Source: Candidatus Heimdallarchaeota archaeon (GTDB taxonomy: Archaea; Asgardarchaeota; Heimdallarchaeia; Heimdallarchaeales; Heimdallarchaeaceae). Taken from it: 64,000 nucleotides of DNA. Below are positions 17,192 to 25,394 of this stretch, piece by piece (position 1 is the first letter of the stretch; each line of letters starts with the position of its first letter). Under the pieces are notes generated by a model. It was given only the letters and a program-made list of their open reading frames with translations. It was not told the DNA's origin and searched no databases. Position numbers and translations under genes: made by a program. The DNA is taken from positions 85,959 to 149,958 of the forward strand of contig JAEOTE010000007.1 of the NCBI GenBank assembly GCA_016839945.1, in the 5' to 3' direction.

Positions 17192-17677
17192 ATGGTATTT
17201 CTCACTCCTTTTCCAAATGAAATTATCAAAGAATTCATACATAGTTCTACACAAGAACAGATAGCTGGTTTCGATTTAACTGTAAAAGATATAATGAAAG
17301 TACATAATGGGGGATCTTTAGATTTTGATAACACTAATAGAAAGATTCCAGAACATGAAACATTGGAATCTGAAAATGATATATGGAAATTACAACCTGG
17401 AGGATATTTAGTAAAATACAATGAAATTGTTAATGTTCCATTAGATGCAATTGGAATAGTTTTACCTCGTTCCAGTCTTATGAGATGTGGTGGGACTCTT
17501 TGTTCTGCAGTTTGGGATCCAGGATATAATGGCAGAGGAGTAGGATTACTAATCATATTTACAGAGATGAAAATTCACAAAAATGCAAGAATTGCTCAAA
17601 TAATTTTCATAAAAACACTCGAAAAAACTACAAAAAGTTATTCTGGTGAGTATCAAAACGAAAATATTGAAGAGTAA
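17192..17677 (+). CDS. dUTPase / dCTP deaminase family protein
   Basis: A trimeric beta-barrel nucleotide hydrolase family member. The key blocks are VLPRSSLMRCGG and AVWDPGYNGRGVG, which are characteristic of archaeal dUTPase/dCTP-deaminase proteins, plus a C-terminal ARIAQIIF strand. It would keep dUTP out of DNA, fitting its position next to radA. At 161 residues it has the usual length. dUTP hydrolysis versus dCTP deamination cannot be settled by eye; the PRSSL...VWDPGY pattern favours dUTPase. Confidence 0.85.
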   Translation: MVFLTPFPNEIIKEFIHSSTQEQIAGFDLTVKDIMKVHNGGSLDFDNTNRKIPEHETLESENDIWKLQPGGYLVKYNEIVNVPLDAIGIVLPRSSLMRCGGTLCSAVWDPGYNGRGVGLLIIFTEMKIHKNARIAQIIFIKTLEKTTKSYSGEYQNENIEE

Positions 17678-17769
17678 CTCAAGATTAGGACAAATCTTAT
17701 CAACTAAAAACGTGAGTTTCTTATATATTAAAATCTGATTAATCTAATAGGAATAAAGAAAGTGAAATT

Positions 17770-18885
17770 ATGTCAAAAAAAGAAGAACCACCTAAAACAA
17801 AAAAAGAGAAAACTACTCCAACAAAGACAACAACTCCTAAAAAAGAAAAAGAAAAAGAACCTGAAGATTGGATAGCAGAAATTATTCCTAAAAAAACAAA
17901 ACCAAGAGCATCCAAACCGAAACAAGAGGACATTGTTGATGTAGCTGTAAATCAAATACCAGGAATAGGTCCAGCTGTATCTGAAAAACTGCTGTCGGCA
18001 GGATATATTACTTTAGCAGCTGTTGCTCATGCATCACCTTATGAGCTAGTTGAGCATTGTGAAATAGGAGAGCAAACCGCAAAGAGATTGATTACTGCAG
18101 CTAGAAGTCAAATTGGGATTGGATTCAAGAATGCTAAAGAACTCTTAGTATCACGACAGAAACTTGAAAAAATATCAACAGGGAGTAAAGCATTAGATAC
18201 ACTACTTGCAGGAGGAATAGAAACAAGTTCTCTAACTGAAATGTCAGGTGAGTTTAGAACTGGAAAGACACAAATCTGTTTTCAACTCTGTGTTATAACA
18301 GCTATGAGTAAAAAACTAGGTGGTTTAGAATCAGGTGTAATCTTCATAGATACTGAAGGGACATTTCGACCAGAAAGGATACTGCAAATATGTACTAGGT
18401 TTGGAGCTGATCCAGAAGAAGTACTAAATAGAATCAGTGTAGGAAGGGCATACAACTCAGATCACCAAATGGTACTAGTATTAGAAAGTCCAAGACTGAT
18501 AAAGGATAACAACGTAAAACTGATGATAATCGACTCTCTTACAAGTCATTTTAGAGCCGAGTACACTGGGAGAGGATCTCTTCTCGAAAGACAACAAAAA
18601 CTCAACAAATATCTACACCAATTACTTAGACTTGCAGAGGTTTATGAAATTGCAATAGTAGCAACTAATCAAGTATTATCAAAACCAGATGTTCTCTACG
18701 GTGAAACTATTTTCCCAATTGGAGGTAACATAGTTGCTCATTCTTGCACCACAAGAGTATTTCTTAGGAAAGGAAAAGGAGATAAGAGAATAGCTAGAGT
18801 TATTGATAGTCCGCACATTCCTGAGATAGAAACAGTATTTTGCATAAGCAGTGAAGGCATTGTTGACATTGAAGAAAGTGACTAG
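17770..18885 (+). CDS. radA: DNA repair and recombination protein RadA
   Basis: Archaeal Rad51-family recombinase forming filaments on single-stranded DNA. A 50-residue Lys/Pro/Thr-rich N-terminal extension precedes the helix-hairpin-helix domain (PGIGPAVSEKLLSAGYITLA, about 63-110). The polymerisation motif is GFKNA (Phe119, Ala122), Walker A is GEFRTGKT at 160-167 and Walker B is in VKLMIIDSL. The NQVLSKPD loop and the GGNIVAH segment are present. Archaeal RadA is usually 310-350 residues, so only the tail is unusual. A TATA-like TTATATATTA lies at 17721-17730. Confidence 0.96.
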   Translation: MSKKEEPPKTKKEKTTPTKTTTPKKEKEKEPEDWIAEIIPKKTKPRASKPKQEDIVDVAVNQIPGIGPAVSEKLLSAGYITLAAVAHASPYELVEHCEIGEQTAKRLITAARSQIGIGFKNAKELLVSRQKLEKISTGSKALDTLLAGGIETSSLTEMSGEFRTGKTQICFQLCVITAMSKKLGGLESGVIFIDTEGTFRPERILQICTRFGADPEEVLNRISVGRAYNSDHQMVLVLESPRLIKDNNVKLMIIDSLTSHFRAEYTGRGSLLERQQKLNKYLHQLLRLAEVYEIAIVATNQVLSKPDVLYGETIFPIGGNIVAHSCTTRVFLRKGKGDKRIARVIDSPHIPEIETVFCISSEGIVDIEESD

Positions 18886-18942
18886 GAATTTAGCAAAATT
18901 TAAGTAGATTACAAATGATGTGATTGTTAGAAAAAGTAATTC

Positions 18943-19752
18943 TTGAAACACCAGTTGGTGAACAATTTGTCAGGAGAAAATGAAGGTATATCAGTCGGTG
19001 ACGCAATAAAGATTACAGAATTAGAAAACAAAGTACAGACATTGCAAACTAAAATCGATGAGCTTGAAAGTTTGAAGAATGAGTTTGAAGAGAAAAACAG
19101 CAACCTTAATCGAGAGTTAACTGAACATAAAAGCAGACTTGATGCTTTAAGTGATGTTGAAAATCTTAAAACTACTCTAGAGAACGAAGCTTTAACTCTT
19201 AAAGAGGAAAATTCTCAATTAAAAGAAGCCAAAGAAAGCAATGAAAATGAGATTCAACAACTCAAAAATGAAGTTATGAGAAAAGATACTGAAATGGCTA
19301 ATGTTAAAAGAGATTTAGATACAAAGAGTGAAGAGCATCAAGATAAACAAAATACAATCGATAAGCTCAGAGAAAATGTTACAGAAATAGAAAGTGCTAA
19401 AACTGAATTAGAAGCACAAACAGAACAACTAAGGGATGAAAAAGCTACACTTGAGAATAAATATAATGAACTTTTAGCAGATTCCTCAAGACTTGAGCAG
19501 ATTAAGAACGATCTTAGACAAAAAGAAGAAGCTCTAAAAAGATTCCAAATAATAGCTGAATCAGATCCTTCCTATAGTTGGCTTTCAACTCTAGAACAAT
19601 ACAAAGTAATAGAGTTAAAACGTTTAGCAATGTCAACTGGATCATCAACACATGCGATTCTTAGATATGTCCAAATGCTTGAAGCAGCTGGACTTGTTGA
19701 TATTGAAATGCATGGAAAGGATGACCCAAATCCAACAATAAAACTCAAATAA
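18943..19752 (+). CDS. Long coiled-coil protein with a C-terminal winged-helix domain
   Basis: Residues ~20-200 are an almost unbroken heptad-rich coiled coil (Glu/Lys/Leu/Asn). The last ~65 residues (YKVIELKRLAMSTGSSTHAI onward) look like a winged helix with a helix-turn-helix and a wing ending in TIKLK. The same two-part plan occurs in the gene at 51999-52583. It may be a dimeric DNA- or protein-binding factor. The start is uncertain: TTG at 18943, with in-frame TTG, GTG and TTG codons at 18955, 18958 and 18967. Confidence 0.7.
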   Translation: MKHQLVNNLSGENEGISVGDAIKITELENKVQTLQTKIDELESLKNEFEEKNSNLNRELTEHKSRLDALSDVENLKTTLENEALTLKEENSQLKEAKESNENEIQQLKNEVMRKDTEMANVKRDLDTKSEEHQDKQNTIDKLRENVTEIESAKTELEAQTEQLRDEKATLENKYNELLADSSRLEQIKNDLRQKEEALKRFQIIAESDPSYSWLSTLEQYKVIELKRLAMSTGSSTHAILRYVQMLEAAGLVDIEMHGKDDPNPTIKLK

Positions 19753-19768
19753 ATAAATTATTCAAATC

Positions 19769-19785
19769 TTTTTTTTCTATTTTTT
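19769..19785 (+). terminator. Oligo-T terminator
   Basis: A run of eight T (19769-19776) and a second of five T (19781-19785) follow the stop of the coiled-coil gene, typical of archaeal intrinsic termination. Confidence 0.5.
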
Positions 19786-19866
19786 ATGAATACCATTAAT
19801 AGTTTTATTTAATGTATTCTAGATAACTTTATTAGAATCAGTTGTGATAAATTTTTAGCGATTAGA

Positions 19867-20022
19867 ATGGTAAATGAAACTAAAATAAAAGTAAATGGTG
19901 AAGAAGTTCCTTTAAATCAATTTGTTATTAAAATCACATCTAAGCTGGTTTTAGCTATTGTTGAATCACTTAAAGGATTAGAAGAGGATATCAAAGAAGT
20001 TCAAATAAATGTAAAATACTAA
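19867..20022 (+). CDS. Small conserved-type archaeal protein (51 residues)
   Basis: A 51-codon ORF from ATG 19867 reads KIKVNGEEVPLNQFVIKITS, then LVLAIVESLKGLEEDIKEVQINVKY. A two-strand opening, central hydrophobic helix and final strand resemble a family of ~60-residue archaeal proteins of unknown function with a VNGEEVPLN opening. I recall that family from other archaea, and this should be verified by search. It sits alone between the coiled-coil gene and the UbiA-family gene. Confidence 0.6.
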   Translation: MVNETKIKVNGEEVPLNQFVIKITSKLVLAIVESLKGLEEDIKEVQINVKY

Positions 20023-20050
20023 GAGTATCTGATTCTTAACCTTGCTAATA

Positions 20051-20060
20051 AACTTTAAAA
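20051..20060 (+). promoter_or_regulatory. TATA-like promoter of the UbiA-family gene
   Basis: AACTTTAAAA is centred about 28 bases before the ATG at 20084. It is identical to the box before the pilus ATPase gene, which supports choosing this ATG over a TTG at 20042. Confidence 0.5.
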
Positions 20061-20083
20061 CTAACTTGTTGATTTCTCTTCCT

Positions 20084-21031
20084 ATGAATTCCAATCAATT
20101 TTCAAGAAAGGAGATTATACTTTCATACATTACAATTCTAAGATTGGTTAATGGTTTAGTTGCAGGTACAGCAGCAGCTTTTGGAATTGTATTGTCTCTA
20201 CCTTTAGGAGTAAAAGTAGATTACCTTACATTAGCCTTAGTTGTTATAGGAACAATATTCGTATCTTCACAAGCTATGATATTTAATGATATTTCAGATA
20301 GAGAAGAAGATAAAATAAATTCTCCACACAGACCATTACCTTCAGGGAAAATTTCTGTAAAAACAGCCAAGATTTATGGAATTATTTTCGTGGTTCTTGC
20401 GTTACTTACAGCTGTAGCGATTGATATAATTAATCCAGAATTATATGGATTAACTGTAATTACTGCAATACTCTTTGGTGGTTCATTAGATCTCTACAAC
20501 ATTAAATTGAAAAAGATGGGATTCTGGGGAAACCTTACTATTGGAATTAATGTAGTAGCTCTTTTTGCATATGGTTCAATTCATACTTTTCTTATTCATA
20601 CAGGAATTGGTTTACCATGGATTCCAATTGTGGTTGGGGCTTGTGCTGGGTCCGGAAATGTTGGTAGGGAAGTAATAAAAGGACTTCCTGATATCGAAGG
20701 AGATAGAGAAGCAGGTGTAAGAACAATTGCTGTTAAGTATGGTCCTAAGGTTACAGCAATAATAGGATCACTTTTTCTTTGGGGTTTAATCTCGGGAGCA
20801 CTAATCGCTGCAATCCTACCAATGTTTGTAGAAACAACACCCCCTCTTTACTTAGCAAGTCAGATAATAGTTTATCTAATCGCCATATTAGCAACATTTC
20901 TAGCTATAGCAATACTATTTAACCAGAAACCCAAGTGGGCTTACACTACTAAGGAGATACTATTGTTTGTTTTCTTAGCTTTCTTACTTGTATTTATCAT
21001 TGATAAGATTGTAAGACTAGCTCTAGGTTAG
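20084..21031 (+). CDS. UbiA-family prenyltransferase, probable digeranylgeranylglyceryl phosphate synthase
   Basis: A polytopic membrane enzyme with about eight or nine helices. The two Asp-rich substrate motifs are present: NDISDREEDKINSPHRPLPSG (NDxxDxxxD) and DIEGDREAGVRTIAVKYG (DxxxD). The NSPHRPLPSG wording and GREVIKGLPDIEGD context match the archaeal DGGGP synthase group, which adds the second geranylgeranyl chain in ether-lipid synthesis; related UbiA enzymes for quinones or chlorophyll remain possible. From the ATG at 20084 it is 315 residues, slightly longer than typical DGGGPS. Confidence 0.85.
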   Translation: MNSNQFSRKEIILSYITILRLVNGLVAGTAAAFGIVLSLPLGVKVDYLTLALVVIGTIFVSSQAMIFNDISDREEDKINSPHRPLPSGKISVKTAKIYGIIFVVLALLTAVAIDIINPELYGLTVITAILFGGSLDLYNIKLKKMGFWGNLTIGINVVALFAYGSIHTFLIHTGIGLPWIPIVVGACAGSGNVGREVIKGLPDIEGDREAGVRTIAVKYGPKVTAIIGSLFLWGLISGALIAAILPMFVETTPPLYLASQIIVYLIAILATFLAIAILFNQKPKWAYTTKEILLFVFLAFLLVFIIDKIVRLALG

Positions 21032-21036
21032 CAAAC

Positions 21037-21303
21037 TTATCTCTTTCTTATAACTTGATATACTAAAGGATTAAATGCATCTGGACACGCATGAGTAGAT
21101 ACATCTTTATCTTCTAACCAAGGAAATTCAGCTCCATAAGCCATTGCAAATACTTTTGGCAAAACTGAATATAGAGCATGTAAACACACTTTCCCTTTAA
21201 TTTCATTAGTGTCAAAATTTAGAACAATTTCGTCACCAACTTTGTGGTCAGCAGCACAGTTTCCTTCTTGACTTATTACTTTCAGAATTATTTCAAATGC
21301 CAT
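21037..21303 (-). CDS. TIGR04076-like small Cys protein
   Basis: From the ATG at 21303 the product has 88 residues and the family pattern: CAADHKVGDE near the N-terminus, GKVCLHALYSVLP, FPWLEDKDVSTHACPDAFNP and a final VYQVIRKR. The three conserved Cys contexts match the widespread TIGR04076 family of unknown function, often found near redox or metal enzymes. A TTG at 21315 would add four residues. It is divergent from the FAD-type gene, separated by about 50 AT-rich bases, and nearly abuts the prenyltransferase gene tail-to-tail. Confidence 0.7.
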   Translation of the reverse strand: MAFEIILKVISQEGNCAADHKVGDEIVLNFDTNEIKGKVCLHALYSVLPKVFAMAYGAEFPWLEDKDVSTHACPDAFNPLVYQVIRKR

Positions 21304-21354
21304 GAAATTGCTCAAACTTCTAAATTTAAATACTTTATTCTTTTATAATAGAAT

Positions 21355-22431
21355 ATGAATGGGAAGTATGTGTATGATATTATCATTGAAGGAAACAATC
21401 TTACAGCTACAACTCTTGCATACTTTCTATCACTTAACTACAAAAACAAATCAATTGCTTTAATACAAAGAGAAGATGTACCAAATCGTTCATTCTTTAC
21501 ACCTAATATAGTTGCACCAGTTTTTGAATTATCTGATGAATTTATGAGTAGTGTTTTCAAAAGTAGTAAAGAAAAGCTAATAGAAGTGCATTCTATTTCA
21601 GGACATTTTGAATACTCTCAACTTTCACTAATTCTATTATACAAAGAATTGGAAACGCAAGAAATAAGAAAAAATCATGAAAAAAAACTAACAAATTCTG
21701 AAATAAAGTATAAGCATTTATCACAAGAAGAGATTTCATCCTATTATCCTTTCATCTCATCAGGAGAAGAGATTAAAATTACAGAAATCTATGAATCTTT
21801 TACCTGTTCAGATGTAAATGATTTAATGGTTGTTTTTCAAAAATTAGCAGAGGAAAATGGAGTAGAAATAATAGGAAATGCGAGTAAGTTAAATTTCTAT
21901 GAGAAAGAAGGTATTTTTGAAACGGAAGATAATGAATTTACTCCAAATGAGTTTTCAATAGTTACATCACCAGGATTTAATAGAATAAAAAGCATTGTTG
22001 ACCAACAAGTTCTAAGAGTCACAACACCAATTCTTGAGAATTTTCCTAGAGTAAATCTTGTAGATGTTAGCACTCATACTCAAATGTGGTTAGAAGAATC
22101 AGGCTATTTCCAAATCTTCAGAGTTTTTAATGAGGTAGAAGAAAAGCAATGTGTTAAACAAATAAAAGATAATTTTAAAAGATTGTTTCCGTTGCTTGGA
22201 GTTTTACAAACAATTGATTCAAACTTCATAAATCTAAAAACAAATACTTCCTTAGAAGATTCTGTAGGAACTTTTGATAAGTCAAAAACATATTATTTTC
22301 ATATTCCTTCTCAAATGGAATTATCAATTATTCCAAGTATAGCAGAAAGGTTTTCGATTTTACAAAAGAAAAATGAAACTGAATTTTTATCTGATATCTC
22401 GTTAAGAAAGATTCTTAGCTCAGAAAAATAA
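21355..22431 (+). CDS. Divergent FAD-dependent oxidoreductase-like protein (DAO fold)
   Basis: The 358-residue product follows the plan of glycine oxidase/DadA-type flavoproteins: N-terminal Rossmann strand-helix (YDIIIEGNNLTATTLAYFLS), a middle segment with LSQEEISSYYPF, VFQKLAEENGVEI and a later SIVTSPGF strand like the second FAD contact. The GxGxxG dinucleotide loop is degraded to EGNNLT, so FAD binding is doubtful. No Cys-rich or membrane part is present. It may have become a non-enzymatic or novel-cofactor member; family membership is moderate. Confidence 0.5.
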   Translation: MNGKYVYDIIIEGNNLTATTLAYFLSLNYKNKSIALIQREDVPNRSFFTPNIVAPVFELSDEFMSSVFKSSKEKLIEVHSISGHFEYSQLSLILLYKELETQEIRKNHEKKLTNSEIKYKHLSQEEISSYYPFISSGEEIKITEIYESFTCSDVNDLMVVFQKLAEENGVEIIGNASKLNFYEKEGIFETEDNEFTPNEFSIVTSPGFNRIKSIVDQQVLRVTTPILENFPRVNLVDVSTHTQMWLEESGYFQIFRVFNEVEEKQCVKQIKDNFKRLFPLLGVLQTIDSNFINLKTNTSLEDSVGTFDKSKTYYFHIPSQMELSIIPSIAERFSILQKKNETEFLSDISLRKILSSEK

Positions 22432-22440
22432 GTCAAGTTA

Positions 22441-24798
22441 TTATTTTGAGTACTCTACTAGGAATTCATCAAATTTCATTTGTTTATCATGAAAATACCT
22501 CCTTAAAACTCTTGTATGAATCTTAAGAAGTTGTTTTGATAAACTTGAGATTTTCTTATCTTTTGCAGCTGTTTTTATCAATACCAAAATTATTTCAGCA
22601 TTTAATCCTCGAGATTTATTCGCAAAGGTTTTTCTTCCTTCAGCATTTAGTTTTTTCATTTCTTTAATAATGAATTTAGTACTTTCCTGTCCAAGATTAT
22701 TCAGAGCTTTTATTCCTAGTTTATGTTCTTCCTCAACCACTTTTTTAACAGCTTCAGGAACGATAGATGTTTCTCTAGCTAATGAAAGGAGAATTACAAG
22801 TCTATCTTTAGTTTTGGTAGTTTTTATTTTACCATAGTATTTTTTCAGAGGATTAGCAGCATTTTTACCCATGTTTTTAATAACTTGCTGAAGATTGTTA
22901 AACCACCTTTCATCAGCTGTTTTTAATTTAGGAAGTATTATGTCAAGGATTTTGCTATCCATTTGACCAAGAGCTTTTATTGTGGATTTTACTAAGTTTT
23001 GATTAGGAGCTGATAATTTATCTGAAAGTTTTTTCACAATTGGAGCACCAATTTGAACTGCAGCATATACAGCTGCTTCTCTTACCAATATTTTTGGTCT
23101 TCTCATATTATCAATAATAACATCAACGACTCCTGGATCCTTTAACTCACCTAAAGCTCTTGTTGATATTTCAGCAATTGAATCATCATTATCTTTTGCT
23201 GCTCTTATTAATGTCATTAGTGCTCGTTTGTGTTTTATTTTTCTAAGAGATTCAACCGCTTTTCGTCTTAGATTTATATTTGGATCAGATAAAATTGATG
23301 AAAGAATTGGTACGGATTTTGCACCAAATTGGTTAAGAAGTTCACATGCTTTTTCTCTTATTATAGGATCGATTTCTTTCAAAGATTTCTCTAATAGTTG
23401 AAAAAGCTCATCATTTATATCTCTGAATTTACCTTTATGAATAGCGAATGAATGCCCTAAATCTTGTAGTTCTTTTTCTGGATAATAGATGTACAAAATT
23501 GTACCTAACTTAACAACTTGAGGTAAATTAACATCCAATAATCCATCGAGAGCCAGTTCAATGTTCTCATTACCGAAATAATGTAAAACTTCTATTGCGT
23601 TTTTTCTAAGTTGTAAATCATCTTCAGTTAATTCCTCTATTAGAACGCGAATTGAAGGTGTTCCAAGTGTGAGTAAAGCTTGTGTAACTGCTTCGATGAT
23701 TGATGGATTCTTTCCTGCTAATTGTGTAGTTAATAAACGAATTGCCCCTTCATACCCATATTTCTGGCTCATTACTAAAGTTAGACAATGAGCGGCATTT
23801 TTTCTTACATTTTTCTTCCCTTTATGAAGAGCATCCATTAAATAATCATAGCTTTCATCACCAATTCTTTTCATAGTTTCAATAATAAAAGGTACATTTT
23901 TGTCCTCTTCAAGAGCAGTTATTAAATGGGGGAGAACACTCTCTCCAATCAGTGCTAACGATTTAGCAGCATAATATCCTGCTGGGTCACCTTTTTTGAA
24001 TTGTTTAACTAAAATGGTTGTAGCCTTGGGACTCCCTAAATTACCAAGAGCTTCGATTATAGATAGTTGAGTATCTATTGTATCATCAAAGTTAGATAAT
24101 CTGTCAATGAGAATGCTAGAGTTCTTTGGATCATCAACATGCATAAGAGCTAGAGATGCATATTTAACATGCTCTTGCTTATCTGTTTTTGAAACTAAAG
24201 TTCTAAGTTCTTTCACTATTAAATGAGTTAATTCCGGATATTTGGTTAATGTGAGTAAGGTAAGCTCTGGAAAAGTAGGATTGAATTGATTCATTCTAAA
24301 AGCTAATATCTTTTTTATGCTCTTAGGATGCTCTGATATAAAGTTAAAATCTATGAAGGTTTCTTCATAGTTCGAAAAAGAAGAATAACAAGTTCTTGCA
24401 GAAAGTTCAGCTAGAGTTGAAGAAACGGGTGTTACTGAATATGATGCTTTGATTGAATTGAATATATCTCCAGGTTTAAGCGATGTTATAATTTCACAAA
24501 GAATTTCAAAGCTCTCTTCTTTAACTAAGTAATCTGCTAGAAGAGAGATAAAATGATCAAGCTTTTCAATAATCACTTCTCGGATTTGAGGATCAGGTTT
24601 TTTTATGTATGCTTTTAGAATCTTCTCTGTAGGAACATAGGAGGTACTGAAAAGCAGTTTGAGTGCATTTCTTCTAATAATGACATCATTGTCTACTAAA
24701 AAATCAACCAAAATATCATAATCTTTTATATTTTCTAATTTTATTTTTTCAATCTCATCTTCCTCATGGAGAAGAAGTTTCAATTGCTCCTTATTCAA
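22441..24798 (-). CDS. HEAT-repeat protein coupled to a small GTPase
   Basis: The 785-residue product is made almost entirely of HEAT/PBS-lyase-type alpha-helical repeats, for example DPNINLRRKAVESLRKI and DPGVVDVIIDNMRRP, forming a solenoid. No catalytic motif or membrane segment is visible. Its TTG start overlaps the stop of the Rab-like GTPase in a TTGA junction, so it is probably translated by termination-reinitiation and made in proportion to the GTPase. HEAT solenoids commonly act as GTPase effectors or regulators; that role is inferred from the operon. Confidence 0.85.
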   Translation of the reverse strand: MNKEQLKLLLHEEDEIEKIKLENIKDYDILVDFLVDNDVIIRRNALKLLFSTSYVPTEKILKAYIKKPDPQIREVIIEKLDHFISLLADYLVKEESFEILCEIITSLKPGDIFNSIKASYSVTPVSSTLAELSARTCYSSFSNYEETFIDFNFISEHPKSIKKILAFRMNQFNPTFPELTLLTLTKYPELTHLIVKELRTLVSKTDKQEHVKYASLALMHVDDPKNSSILIDRLSNFDDTIDTQLSIIEALGNLGSPKATTILVKQFKKGDPAGYYAAKSLALIGESVLPHLITALEEDKNVPFIIETMKRIGDESYDYLMDALHKGKKNVRKNAAHCLTLVMSQKYGYEGAIRLLTTQLAGKNPSIIEAVTQALLTLGTPSIRVLIEELTEDDLQLRKNAIEVLHYFGNENIELALDGLLDVNLPQVVKLGTILYIYYPEKELQDLGHSFAIHKGKFRDINDELFQLLEKSLKEIDPIIREKACELLNQFGAKSVPILSSILSDPNINLRRKAVESLRKIKHKRALMTLIRAAKDNDDSIAEISTRALGELKDPGVVDVIIDNMRRPKILVREAAVYAAVQIGAPIVKKLSDKLSAPNQNLVKSTIKALGQMDSKILDIILPKLKTADERWFNNLQQVIKNMGKNAANPLKKYYGKIKTTKTKDRLVILLSLARETSIVPEAVKKVVEEEHKLGIKALNNLGQESTKFIIKEMKKLNAEGRKTFANKSRGLNAEIILVLIKTAAKDKKISSLSKQLLKIHTRVLRRYFHDKQMKFDEFLVEYSK

Positions 24799-25394
24799 GG
24801 AGTCTTCCCCCTCATATCTTTCCGATATTGCAAGTAATTTATAATCTCAGTTCCTAGTTCCTCAAAAGCATTTTGAACATTTTCCCCAGTTTTGGCAGAA
24901 GTTTCAAAATACTTTACTTTGAATCCTTTGGATCCGTAGCTAGAATTCAGTTCTTCTATGAATTTCATAACTCTCTCACTTACTGATTCCCTTCTACTTT
25001 TTGAAATAAGATCCATTTTATTCCCTAATATGAAGAAAGGTACAATACCTCTTTCAGTTCCCTTTTCAAGTTCTTTAACCCATTTTTCTAATTTCTTTAG
25101 AGTTGTTATCTTGGTTGCATCAAACACCATTAGTGCACCTAATGCTCCTCTATAATACATCATTCTTACTTTCTCAAAGATATCTTGACCGGCTATATCC
25201 CAGATTTGATACAAAATAGAGATGTTGTTTACCGTCTTTGGTAATGATGCAAAATCTGCTCCTATTGTTTCTAAATGATTAGTAATAAAACTCTCGCCAA
25301 GATAAGATCTTCTAAGACTTGTTTTTCCAACTGCTCCTTCTCCCGCAAGAATAACCTTCAAGTAAAGTTTCTGTCCATAACTCACATTATTCAC
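24795..25394 (-). CDS. Rab-like small GTPase of the CPBP-GTPase-HEAT operon
   Basis: A full G domain: G1 GEGAVGKTS at residues 18-26, G2 Thr in TIGADF, G3 DIAGQD, G4 NKMD and G5 TSAK. MYYRGALGALMVFDAT is Rab/Ras-like. The protein contains no Cys at all and ends in KDMRGKTP, so it cannot be a CaaX substrate. The start is GTG, overlapping the upstream protease stop in a GTGA junction, and the stop overlaps the HEAT gene start. It would act as a nucleotide-dependent switch between the membrane protease and the HEAT protein. Confidence 0.93.
   Translation of the reverse strand: MNNVSYGQKLYLKVILAGEGAVGKTSLRRSYLGESFITNHLETIGADFASLPKTVNNISILYQIWDIAGQDIFEKVRMMYYRGALGALMVFDATKITTLKKLEKWVKELEKGTERGIVPFFILGNKMDLISKSRRESVSERVMKFIEELNSSYGSKGFKVKYFETSAKTGENVQNAFEELGTEIINYLQYRKDMRGKTP

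Noticed and set aside
17182-17556. 124-codon minus-strand ORF
   Set aside because: Antisense to the dUTPase gene, whose motifs are clear.
24795-25394. CaaX prenylation of the Rab-like GTPase by the neighbouring Rce1-like protease
   Set aside because: The GTPase contains no Cys and ends in KDMRGKTP, so classical CaaX processing is impossible.
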